Shown here: positions 27,272 to 35,304 of the stretch, in pieces
Numbering within the stretch: the stretch's first letter is position 1
How the letters are laid out: each line of letters begins with the position of its first letter
Source: a virus
Virus record (IMG/VR): IMGVR_UViG_3300013119_000212
Coordinates: 1-35,304 of that record
DNA: 35,304 nt
Direction: 5' to 3' (one strand)
The notes under the pieces: model-generated
What the model was told of the DNA's origin: nothing
The model's input: the letters and a program-made list of their open reading frames with translations, nothing else
The model's database searches: none
Made by a program: the position numbers and the translations under genes

Positions 27272-29313
27272 TGCCTATTCAAACGCCAATTGTTAATAAC
27301 TTTACCGCTGGAGAGCTGACTCCTCTTCTTGATGGACGAGTCGATTTCGCTAAATATTCGAATGGTTGTTCACAACTTGAGAATTTCAAAGTTTTACCTC
27401 AAGGAGGAATTTCTCGGCGCGGTGGAACTTTATACATTAATGAGGTTAAGGATCATACGAAAGTTACTCGTATAATTCCATTTGAATTTAGCACAACTCA
27501 AACTTATATTCTTGAGTTTGGTCATAACTATATTAGATTCTTTAAGGATTTAGGACGTATTGAATCTGGTGGTTCTCCAGTTGAGGTAGCTACTACCTAT
27601 ACAGAATCTGAAATTTTTGATCTTCAATTTGCTCAGTCTGCTGATACTTTTTATATAGTACATAAAGATCACGCTCCTGCAAAGCTTACTCGAACTAGCC
27701 ACATTAATTGGACTTTAGCAGACATTACTTTTACTCAAGAAGGTACTGGATTAACTAAAGACCCAATCGAAATTGAAGTTGGAAGTGCAGACGTATTAGT
27801 CCATCATATTGGTCATGGCGTTGAAACTGGAGATTCAGTAACTCTTAGTGGATTAAAATGCGACGGGTTAGTAGATTCTGAAGTTAATGATACACACACT
27901 ATCACAAAAATTGATTCTAACATCTATGAAATAACCGTAACAACCAACGCCACTGATCCAAGTAACACCCACTATACATATACTAGTGGAGATAAAACAG
28001 GCGGAACGAATGGAAGAGCTGTCTATCCTTTCTCTTGGACTACAAATAACTATCCTCGATCAATAACCTTTTTTGAACAACGACTTTGGTTTGCAAGTAC
28101 TCCAAATGATCCTCAAACTCTATGGGCTTCTAAGTCTGGAGATTATGAGAATCTTAGCCAAGGACCTTTAGCCGATGATTCGTTAGAATATACAATTGCA
28201 ACAGAGCAAGTTAATGTAATTCAATGGCTTTCTCCTGGAAAGACTCTTGTAGTTGGTACTGCCGGTGGTGAGTTTATTGTTTCAGCTTCAAGTCAAGAAG
28301 AAGCAATCACTCCTTCTAATGTAAGGATTGTTAGACAATCTACTTATGGAAGTGCCGCTGTACTTCCAATTAGATTAGCTGATGTAGTATTGTATACTCA
28401 AAGATCTAAACGCAAAATACGCCAATTTGTTTATAATTTTGAATCAGATAGTTTTGTTTCACCTGACCTAAATTTGTTAGCTGAACATATTACGATCGGT
28501 GGAATTAAAGAAATTGCTCTTCAACAAGAGCCATCTCCAACAGTCTGGGGAATTTTAGATACTGGCGAATTAGTAGGAATGTCCTATCTTAGAGATCAAG
28601 AGGTTATTGCTTGGTCTAAACACTACATCGGTGGAACTGATGTAGAAGTTAAATCAGTAGCTATACTTCCACCTCCAAGTAACTGCTCTTGTGATGAAAT
28701 TTGGTTAGTAGTAGAAAGAACAATCAATGGTTCAACTAAACAGTATCTTGAAGTTATTAGGCCAGGGCTTAGAGAAACTGAAGATATAACAGATGCTTTC
28801 TTTCTTGATAGTGCGTTATCATATGATGGAAGTCCTGTATCTTCAGTCAGTGGACTAGACCATCTTGAAGGTGAAATTGTTTCTGTTTTGGCTGATGGCA
28901 CTGTACACCCAACTAGAACAATATCTTCTGGCGCCATTACACTTAATGATTCGTATTCAAAAATTCATGTTGGTTTACCATTTACTTCTAAGATGACAAC
29001 TATGAATCTTGAAGCTGGAATGGTATCAGGCAGTACCGCTCAAGGCGCAATTAAACGAATTAGTAATATTATTCTTAGACTTTATCGTTCACTTGGTATT
29101 AAAGTCGGAAGTTCTGAAACTAAATATGATTTGATTCCATTTAGGTCTTCAGCACATACTATGGATTCAAGCATTGGGCTATTCACTGGTGACAAAGAAG
29201 TTTCTTTGAGATCTGGTTATGATACAGATGGAAAAGTATTTGTAATGCAAGACCAGCCTCTTCCATTAACAATTTTAGCTCTTATTCCTAGAGTAAAGAC
29301 AAACGGTAAGTAA
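27271..29313 (+). CDS. tail tubular protein B (T7 gp12-like nozzle)
   Basis: A 680-residue protein with the family start NNFTAGELTPLLDGRVDFAKY.. NGC..LENF.VLPQGGISRRGGT, then a beta-rich body: FEFSTTQTYILEFGHNYIRFF, PRSITFFEQRLWFASTPNDPQTLWASKSGDYEN, WLSPGKTLVVGTAGGEFIVS and the C-terminal strands. This is the nozzle of the short tail. An insertion around residues 165-250 contains an extra Ig-like or ubiquitin-activating-type repeat (VHHIGHGVETGDSVTLSG) typical of marine relatives. Coupled to the gp11-like gene. Confidence 0.93.
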   Translation: MPIQTPIVNNFTAGELTPLLDGRVDFAKYSNGCSQLENFKVLPQGGISRRGGTLYINEVKDHTKVTRIIPFEFSTTQTYILEFGHNYIRFFKDLGRIESGGSPVEVATTYTESEIFDLQFAQSADTFYIVHKDHAPAKLTRTSHINWTLADITFTQEGTGLTKDPIEIEVGSADVLVHHIGHGVETGDSVTLSGLKCDGLVDSEVNDTHTITKIDSNIYEITVTTNATDPSNTHYTYTSGDKTGGTNGRAVYPFSWTTNNYPRSITFFEQRLWFASTPNDPQTLWASKSGDYENLSQGPLADDSLEYTIATEQVNVIQWLSPGKTLVVGTAGGEFIVSASSQEEAITPSNVRIVRQSTYGSAAVLPIRLADVVLYTQRSKRKIRQFVYNFESDSFVSPDLNLLAEHITIGGIKEIALQQEPSPTVWGILDTGELVGMSYLRDQEVIAWSKHYIGGTDVEVKSVAILPPPSNCSCDEIWLVVERTINGSTKQYLEVIRPGLRETEDITDAFFLDSALSYDGSPVSSVSGLDHLEGEIVSVLADGTVHPTRTISSGAITLNDSYSKIHVGLPFTSKMTTMNLEAGMVSGSTAQGAIKRISNIILRLYRSLGIKVGSSETKYDLIPFRSSAHTMDSSIGLFTGDKEVSLRSGYDTDGKVFVMQDQPLPLTILALIPRVKTNGK

Positions 29314-29314
29314 T

Positions 29315-29773
29315 ATGTGTACTGGTTTTGAAATGGCTTTATTGGGAATGTCAGCAGTAGGCACTTTGCAATCAATGTCTGCAGCTAGAGATGCTGCTGA
29401 ACGCGACGCTCAAATTCAAGAACGCCAAGCAATTATTGACCAACAGCGAGCTGAAGAAGATGCTCGCCGTTCTCGTGAAAGATTCGCTAAACTCAAAGGA
29501 GAACAGCGAGCTAAATTCGCAAAAGGTGGAGTTACTTTTGAAGGAACTCCTGCTGCCATGTTAGCAGCCACTGCTGAAGATGAAGAACTCGAAGCTTTGT
29601 CAATTCTTCATAGTGGACGTTCGTCTGCTGAATCTAGAAGAATTTCCGCAGCCTCAGCTAGAGCTGAAGGAAAAGCGGCCGCAACTACTGCTTTGATTTC
29701 TGGTGGAACTTCGCTTCTTACTTCTGGAATTAAATATCAGAAGACTGGTAACATTCTTGGAATTCAATCATAA
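29315..29773 (+). CDS. internal virion protein, T7 gp14-like
   Basis: A 152-residue protein: a hydrophobic start MCTGFEMALLGMSAVGTLQSM, a long Ala/Glu/Arg/Gln-rich helix (residues 22-75), the motif FAKGGVTFEGTPAAMLAATAEDEELEAL, and a final Ala/Gly-rich helix. The 'L...R...A..GV...G.P...L' signature is common to gp14-like core proteins of podoviruses, which are ejected into the outer membrane at infection. The last base overlaps the next ATG; the gp12-like stop lies one base before its start. Confidence 0.82.
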   Translation: MCTGFEMALLGMSAVGTLQSMSAARDAAERDAQIQERQAIIDQQRAEEDARRSRERFAKLKGEQRAKFAKGGVTFEGTPAAMLAATAEDEELEALSILHSGRSSAESRRISAASARAEGKAAATTALISGGTSLLTSGIKYQKTGNILGIQS

Positions 29774-31290
29774 TGCCTAGAATACCTACTTCTCAAGTAA
29801 GCAACCTTCCAGCTGGAGCTCCAATTCCTCGCGGAACTTCTATGTCTGTGATGATGGGACCAGGTCAAGCTCTTGTAGCTGGTTCTGAAAAGATTCAATC
29901 TACTATGGCTGATCTTGAAGCAAAAACTAAAGTTGCCCGTGATAAGCAAAAGAAGATTGAAGCTCAAGCCTATGTAAATGGTCTTGGATCTGAAGCTCTT
30001 ATGCAGTGGAATACTCTAAGAGACACAAATATTCAACAGCATGGAGCTGGCAACTCAAATATCATCGATTTAACTTCAGGTGATATTGACGATTTTATCA
30101 TAGACAAAGCTAATCAAGCTCCTAGTGATTATGCTTATGAACAAACTAAGAAAGATCTTTATAGACTGAAGCAATCATTCATTAAAGAAACTATTAAGAA
30201 TCAACGTTCAGCTTTCAAAACTGAGAATACTAGACTTCTTACTGAAGACTTAAATACTTATCGCACACAGATTAGAGATAACTGGAATGATTGGTTACCT
30301 TATTGGACTAATGGCCTTACTGCTCTAAAAGGTGCAGCTGTCTGGCAAACTCCCGAAGAGAATAACAAAGCAGTTAATGAATTTATTGAAGGCGCTTCTT
30401 CTGATGTTCTTTCTGGTTGGTACGGATCTCAAGTTGATAAGATCGGCGCTTCTGAAATGATCCGCAATGGAGATATCAATCTAGATCTTAACCGCTTCTT
30501 AAATAAGCTCGATACAGATCAACGTAATGAGTTAGCTAATGATCTTTTGGATCAACATAACGAATTACTTCGAGCTGAGAATGCTCGATTCCAAATCCAA
30601 GAAAGAGTAAAGAAAGAGAATACGAACAAAGTTCTTCTTGACTTCTTTTCTACTACTCCATCAACAGAAGGTACAAAGACTCATGAGGATAGACTCGCGA
30701 CTATTGCAGATCTTAGAAGGTCGAATGCAGTGTCTCCTACTGTCCTTCGCCAAATGGAAGATTTTGTTAGTGGTAAAGAGTCTCTTGATAACGAACAAAT
30801 TGAAGCAAAAATACTCGCTGGAATCTATGACGGATCGATTCGTTCAATTTCCGATGTAATTCCTTATGTCGGAGAAGGTTTAAGCTTTCAAACTCTTGGT
30901 GATAAGTATATTCCGCTTCTTCAATCTCAGCAAGATAAACGTTTTAAGTCTGCTGCAAATTATTTGAAGAACCGGTTAGGAATCCCAGATCAAGGTTTCT
31001 TAAGTTTGTCTTTGGATCCTAAAGCTCCTGAACGTAAGCGCATGACTGCCTTATCTGAGCTTCAAAGAGAATTTGCAACTAATCCGAGCATCGACTTATT
31101 TAAGAAAGCTGAAGAGCTTGTTGAGTCAATTGAACACGAAGAAATGGTCGAACATCAGAATAAAGTCAATAAGCTTAAGAGACAATTTGACGCGCTTACG
31201 CAGTCTCCTGAATTTGCAGATAATCGTAAATTACAAGAGGAAGCAGCAAGACTTCAGATCGAGATTGATTATTTGGAAAAGAATAAATGA
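29773..31290 (+). CDS. internal virion protein, T7 gp15-like
   Basis: A 505-residue, highly helical, charged protein. The first ~60 residues (PAGAPIPRGTSMSVMMGPGQAL.. AGSEKIQSTMADLEAKTKVARDKQKKIEAQAYVNG) have the pattern seen in podovirus internal core proteins that follow a gp14-like gene; the remainder is coiled-coil-like with few Cys and no enzyme motif. It probably belongs to the ejected core that spans the periplasm for DNA entry. Overlaps the next gene by 4 bases (ATGA). Family assignment rests on order and composition. Confidence 0.72.
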   Translation: MPRIPTSQVSNLPAGAPIPRGTSMSVMMGPGQALVAGSEKIQSTMADLEAKTKVARDKQKKIEAQAYVNGLGSEALMQWNTLRDTNIQQHGAGNSNIIDLTSGDIDDFIIDKANQAPSDYAYEQTKKDLYRLKQSFIKETIKNQRSAFKTENTRLLTEDLNTYRTQIRDNWNDWLPYWTNGLTALKGAAVWQTPEENNKAVNEFIEGASSDVLSGWYGSQVDKIGASEMIRNGDINLDLNRFLNKLDTDQRNELANDLLDQHNELLRAENARFQIQERVKKENTNKVLLDFFSTTPSTEGTKTHEDRLATIADLRRSNAVSPTVLRQMEDFVSGKESLDNEQIEAKILAGIYDGSIRSISDVIPYVGEGLSFQTLGDKYIPLLQSQQDKRFKSAANYLKNRLGIPDQGFLSLSLDPKAPERKRMTALSELQREFATNPSIDLFKKAEELVESIEHEEMVEHQNKVNKLKRQFDALTQSPEFADNRKLQEEAARLQIEIDYLEKNK

Positions 31291-34200
31291 TTGATTCACA
31301 ATACTTAGAAAGCCGAAACAATAGTGCTCTGTCGAGATCTGAAAATGGCCTTGAAACCTTATCTAATATAGGCTTTAGTCATAAGATCCGTAATGCTGAA
31401 ACTGGACAGGTTTATGGTAAGTCTTCTCTTGGTTCTATATTTACACCATTAGAAAACCAGCCAGAAGCCGAACCAATTGATGTTGCGACGGCCGGACCAA
31501 TCCGTCAACATCTTCAAGGAGCGGATCCATTTTTTAAGCCACTAATTCAGCCCGATCCTACTGCTGGAATTCCAAAACCTTCAGAGCCTGATTCTTCTGC
31601 TACTGCTGGAATTCCTTCTCCATCTGAACCTCATGAGCTTCATGATGGAGAAGCTAAATCATTTGAGCCAAGTCTTCTTGAAAGCTTATTTGAAACTGGA
31701 ACTACAGTCGCCAAAGAAACAGGAAAAGCGACTTTCGGCGCAATAGTAGATACCTCCGACGCGGTTAATGCTCTTCTTGGTCTTGGTGATTACGAGTTTC
31801 CAGGGCCTAAAATTGATCCTGATCTGATTACTCCAGAAACGACTGGTGGACAAATCGCTCAAGACCTTATTCAATTTACTGGTGGAGGCATAGTAGGAAC
31901 TTCAGTCAAATTTGCAAGAAATGCTAATTTCCTCAAATCTGTATCAGATGACATCATCACTTCTCTTAAGTTTCTTCTTGGTGGAACTACAGCTATGGGT
32001 CCAGAAGCTGAAAATCTTGGCGACTTAGCTGATAGCATTGGAAATTTGAATAATCCTGCAGCTGAAGCATTTAGAAAAGCCTTGATTTGGGGATTGAAGA
32101 AAGACGTAGATGATTCTACATTTGAAAAAATGCTCAAGAATTATGCTGGTGTTGCGATTGAAGAAGTAATGATTCTTCCTTTGGTTCTTAAGTTTGGTGA
32201 AATTAAAGCTTGGCTGAAAACAAGACCTAAGCAATTACCGGCAGTTATGATACCTGGAGTTATTGATGTTGATAATAGTAGTATGAATGAATATGCTGCT
32301 GAAACTGAAATGACTAATATTGTAAATGAAATTGAAAATAATAAGGTTGAACTGCTTCAGCTTTTAGACCAAGTCAGTCTTAAAAGTGAAGAAGATCTTG
32401 AACAATTCAATAATGATAAGTTTGAAGCATTAGGAATTGGTCCTGGATCTCAGAACCAATATGTGATTCATAATCCTCAAGAACCAGTTCAAGTAGCCGT
32501 AACTGGATTTGGTTCTAGTCTTATTCGCAAAATTCTACGACGCACTGAAGAAATTGAAGGAACTACAGTTCCTGAAAATGTAACCATACGTCCAGGAGTT
32601 AAGCCACCAGAATCTGACTTCAATTTTGAGAGAATGAATACAACTGATGATATGCAACTCCAAATGGAGGAAGTATCTCAGTTCTATTCAGAACAAATTA
32701 CAGAAGCGACTCGTGGAGAATTACGTCACGAAGCTATCGAAGATCTCGCTAATATGCTTGATTGGACTCCTGAAGATATTCTCAAAAGAGAACAAGGTGG
32801 AACTTTTAATGCAGAGCAAATGCTCGCATCACGAAAGCTTCTCCTTACTTCTTTGGACAAGTTGACTGAACAAGCGAATAAGATTGCTCGTGGAGGAACA
32901 GATGAAGACAAGTTAGCTTTCTTCCGCCAACTTAACCTTCATGCTGCTATGCAAGCTCAAGTTAAAGGTGCTCAAACCGAAATCGCAAGATCATTAGGAC
33001 AATTCAATATCCAAGCGACAGGACTTGACCGTTCAGTAGAACTTGAAAGGTTCTTAACAGATATCACTAAAGGTGGTAATGTTTCAGAAATTGCACAGCA
33101 ATTCTTGTCTCTACCAGATGCAAGATCAATGAACAATTATGCTCGTAATATAACTAAAGCTACAAGCACCGATATGTTCTTCGAAGTATGGATCAATGCT
33201 CTGCTCTCGAATCCAGCAACTCATGCGGTAAACGTAGCATCAAATGCGCTGTTTTCTCTTTGGTCTATTCCTGAACATATTCTTGCCGCTGGTCTTGGTA
33301 AGTCAAGAAATATGGTAACTGGAAGTCAGGACCGTGTTAGAGTTCAAGAAGCAATGGCCACAGTTCGCGCTATGAATCGTGGAACTAAAGAAGGTTTTGC
33401 TTTCGCTTGGGAAGCCTTTAGAAAAGATCAGGTTCACTCTAATTTCACTAAACTTGAAGGAATTGACAAGCAGAAGATTACTGCTGCTAACTTTAACTTA
33501 GATGAAAATTCGATTGCCGGTCGAGGAGTTGACTACCTTGGTCACTTTGTTAGATTACCAGGAAGATTCCTTATGGCTGAGGATGACTTCTTTAAGGCAT
33601 TGAATTACCGCATTGAAACAGAGCGGATGGCTACTCGTAAAGTACAGAATGCTCTTGATAATGGTGCAACCAAAGAAGAAGCAAACAAGCTTTACCGCGA
33701 TATCATTGAGAATGGCGATCCAGAAATTCATGTACGTTCAGTCGAATATGCTCGTGAAATGACATTCACTAAAGAGCTTGGAACCTTTGGAAAATGGCTC
33801 GATCAGGGTAGATTCAAATTCCCTGTCATGCGAGTATTTATGCCGTTCCTTAGAGCCCCAACGAATCTAATTAAGGAAGCTGGTGCTAGATCTCCTATTG
33901 GATTCTTTATGCCATCTGTTCAAAAAGAGTTGGCTGCTGGAGGAGCTCGACGAGATCTTGCTTTGGCTAAGATTGGATTAGGTTCTTCAGTTTCTACTTG
34001 GGCTGCTCAATGGTCAGCCGAAGAGAAGATTACTGGCGGTGGTCCAGGAACTCCAAACCTTAAGCGCACGCTTGAAGCGACTGGATGGAGACCATATTCA
34101 TTTGTGTTTGAGGCCAATACAGTATCAGACGAAACACTTGCTAATCTTAAAGAAGTTGGAATTGATACTTCGCTTTATGAAGATAAGCTCTATATTTCAT

Positions 34201-35051
34201 ATGAGCGCATTGAGCCATTTGCTACTCTGCTTGGTGTCATGGCTGACGCATCTGACTTTACGAAATATGCAGACAATGAAGATGATGCTAATACCGTAGC
34301 AATGCACGCGTTAGGAGCAATTCTCCATAACCTTGGATCTAAAACTTGGATGCAAGGTGTCGCATCAATGTCAAATGCATTTGATGATCCAGATACTTTT
34401 CTCTCAAGTTATGCCAAGAATATGGCTGGTTCTTTGGTTCCAGCAGGAGTTAATGTAGTAACTCGTCAAATGGATCCAACCAAAAGAGAAACACGAGCGG
34501 ATCCTGCACTTAGTGCTCCACGTCAAGCATTTAATTCGATTCTTAACGGAATCAAAGCTAGAACTCCTGGCTATGCGGAAGATCTTCCTCCTAAACTTGG
34601 TCCATGGGGTGAAGAAATGACCTATGGTAAAGGTAAATGGTACGAGATTGTAAGTCCATTTAGAACAAGTAATGGAAGCCAAAGCGCAATTGATAAGGAA
34701 CTCCTTCGTCTTGGCCATCCAATGAGTTTGCCAACAAGACAGATTGAAGGAATTGACCTTACACCAGAACAGTATAATGCTTATGTGAAGATCATGCATA
34801 AGGAAACATTAGATCCAAATACTGGAAAGAATCTTCGCAGAACACTTGATGCTTTGGTTAAAGCGCCAGGATACAAGAGACTTTCTGATGAAGAGAAGAT
34901 TGATCACATTACTAATATCCGCAATAAGTTCCAAAGCATCTCAGCTCAACGAATGATTGCAGGAGATAGGAGACTGAGGACGAGTAAAATGAAAAAATTG
35001 ATCGAAGAGATCGACGCAAGAGAAGCGGCTAGAATGGGAGTTATGCCATGA
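31287..35051 (+). CDS. large internal virion / DNA ejection protein, T7 gp16 position
   Basis: A 1254-residue protein in the gp16 position. Seen in order: a disordered Pro/Ser/Glu-rich region (residues ~50-130) with two copies of TAGIP(K/S)PSEP; hydrophobic helices at ~180-240 and ~285-305; a long helical region; LLSNPATHAVNVASNALFSLW (residues ~637-657), a block shared by many large ejected proteins of marine podoviruses; then a conserved-looking C-terminal part with MPFLRAPTNLIKEAG and KYADNEDDA. I do not see the lytic transglycosylase domain that T7 gp16 carries at its N terminus. Likely role: ejected with the DNA, forming part of the trans-envelope channel. ATGA overlap on both sides. Confidence 0.8.
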   Translation: MIDSQYLESRNNSALSRSENGLETLSNIGFSHKIRNAETGQVYGKSSLGSIFTPLENQPEAEPIDVATAGPIRQHLQGADPFFKPLIQPDPTAGIPKPSEPDSSATAGIPSPSEPHELHDGEAKSFEPSLLESLFETGTTVAKETGKATFGAIVDTSDAVNALLGLGDYEFPGPKIDPDLITPETTGGQIAQDLIQFTGGGIVGTSVKFARNANFLKSVSDDIITSLKFLLGGTTAMGPEAENLGDLADSIGNLNNPAAEAFRKALIWGLKKDVDDSTFEKMLKNYAGVAIEEVMILPLVLKFGEIKAWLKTRPKQLPAVMIPGVIDVDNSSMNEYAAETEMTNIVNEIENNKVELLQLLDQVSLKSEEDLEQFNNDKFEALGIGPGSQNQYVIHNPQEPVQVAVTGFGSSLIRKILRRTEEIEGTTVPENVTIRPGVKPPESDFNFERMNTTDDMQLQMEEVSQFYSEQITEATRGELRHEAIEDLANMLDWTPEDILKREQGGTFNAEQMLASRKLLLTSLDKLTEQANKIARGGTDEDKLAFFRQLNLHAAMQAQVKGAQTEIARSLGQFNIQATGLDRSVELERFLTDITKGGNVSEIAQQFLSLPDARSMNNYARNITKATSTDMFFEVWINALLSNPATHAVNVASNALFSLWSIPEHILAAGLGKSRNMVTGSQDRVRVQEAMATVRAMNRGTKEGFAFAWEAFRKDQVHSNFTKLEGIDKQKITAANFNLDENSIAGRGVDYLGHFVRLPGRFLMAEDDFFKALNYRIETERMATRKVQNALDNGATKEEANKLYRDIIENGDPEIHVRSVEYAREMTFTKELGTFGKWLDQGRFKFPVMRVFMPFLRAPTNLIKEAGARSPIGFFMPSVQKELAAGGARRDLALAKIGLGSSVSTWAAQWSAEEKITGGGPGTPNLKRTLEATGWRPYSFVFEANTVSDETLANLKEVGIDTSLYEDKLYISYERIEPFATLLGVMADASDFTKYADNEDDANTVAMHALGAILHNLGSKTWMQGVASMSNAFDDPDTFLSSYAKNMAGSLVPAGVNVVTRQMDPTKRETRADPALSAPRQAFNSILNGIKARTPGYAEDLPPKLGPWGEEMTYGKGKWYEIVSPFRTSNGSQSAIDKELLRLGHPMSLPTRQIEGIDLTPEQYNAYVKIMHKETLDPNTGKNLRRTLDALVKAPGYKRLSDEEKIDHITNIRNKFQSISAQRMIAGDRRLRTSKMKKLIEEIDAREAARMGVMP

Positions 35052-35304
35052 CTGTTTCAACTACTACGAATAAGGTTTCATATACAGCAACAGCGTCACA
35101 GACGGTCTTTGTATATACTTTCAAGATATTCGCAGATGCGGATTTGAATGTTTATGTAGATGGAACACTGCAAACTCTGACCACAGATTACACTGTTTCA
35201 GGAGCAGGAGATGTAGGAGGAGGAAATGTAACATTTGTAACAGGTAGAACTGCTAGTGAGGTAATCGTCATTGAACGTATCCTCTCAGCCACCCAGGGAA
35301 CAGA
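35048..35304 (+). CDS. tail fibre protein, N-terminal part (3' truncated)
   Basis: ATG 35048 overlaps the stop of the large internal protein (ATGA) and the frame stays open to the window edge (85 codons). The sequence TNKVSYTATASQTVFVYTFK, then ADADLNVYVDGTLQTLTTDY and VSGAGDVGGGNVTFVTGRTA, is the well-known T7 gp17-type N-terminal domain that attaches tail fibres or spikes to the tail. The distal receptor-binding part lies outside the window, possibly being the frame that enters at base 1; a direct join of the window ends does not keep the frame, so at least some sequence is missing. Confidence 0.88.
   Translation, partial: MTVSTTTNKVSYTATASQTVFVYTFKIFADADLNVYVDGTLQTLTTDYTVSGAGDVGGGNVTFVTGRTASEVIVIERILSATQGT

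Noticed and set aside
1-35304. Prophage or integrative element
   Set aside because: No integrase, excisionase, repressor or attachment-site repeat was recognised; gene content is that of a virulent podovirus. Missing sequence outside the window could still change this.
1-35304. tRNA genes
   Set aside because: I saw no cloverleaf-like sequence with the conserved T-loop in the few intergenic regions; a covariance search could not be run.

Overview
The window is almost certainly part of the genome of a virulent tailed bacteriophage with a T7-like short-tailed virion. It carries large terminase, a gp8-type portal, scaffold, capsid, tail tubular proteins A and B, three consecutive internal virion proteins and a gp17-like tail-fibre N terminus, in the order typical of podoviruses. 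I find no integrase, repressor, tRNA or single-subunit RNA polymerase. A lipoprotein of o-spanin type points to a Gram-negative host. Most of the window is AT-rich, roughly 40% GC by eye, and densely packed with overlapping start and stop codons. Both window ends cut tail-fibre-type reading frames: one runs in at base 1 and one runs out at 35304. Joining the two ends directly does not keep the frame, so some sequence is missing between them.

Layout. 1-3725 (+): the end of a tail spike or fibre gene, small tail-associated proteins including a repeat protein, then a membrane and lysis block with an o-spanin candidate and a GTA-type holin candidate. 3726-18161 (-): one long block for nucleotide metabolism and replication. 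Read in its own direction it holds a small membrane protein, primase-helicase, a run of tiny genes, SNF2-type helicase, a small acidic protein, MazG-like pyrophosphatase, dNMP kinase, a dCMP-hydroxymethylase-like enzyme, a T4 beta-glucosyltransferase homologue, dCMP deaminase, DUF2815 single-strand-binding-like protein, family A DNA polymerase, DUF2800 Cas4-like nuclease, GIY-YIG nuclease, VRR-NUC nuclease and DNA ligase. 18162-18419: a divergent promoter hub. 18420-18956 (+): a putative small terminase. About 19090-20340: a clearly GC-richer island with three small minus-strand genes and a non-coding stretch full of palindromes. 20482-35304 (+): packaging, head, tail and internal virion genes.

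The most notable system is at 9295-12470. It contains the parts of the T-even pathway for glucosylated 5-hydroxymethylcytosine DNA as five consecutive genes: a MazG-like candidate dCTPase, a dNMP kinase, a thymidylate-synthase-fold enzyme with Asp at the position that selects dCMP, a protein closely resembling T4 beta-glucosyltransferase with its key residues kept, and a dCMP deaminase. I infer that this phage replaces cytosine with hydroxymethylcytosine and glucosylates it. Such a cassette is known from T-even-type myoviruses; a compact one in a genome with a T7-type virion and a PolA/DUF2815/DUF2800 replication module is unusual.

Transcription probably relies on the host RNA polymerase. I see five minus-strand sites with a TTTACA-like -35 box (one is TATACA), exactly 17 bases and TATAAT, and two plus-strand sites with TGTACT, 17 bases and TATAAT. 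Two of the minus-strand promoters are followed at the predicted +1 by unrelated AT-rich stem-loops. The promoter of the large terminase gene places the start site on or next to its ATG, which implies a leaderless mRNA.
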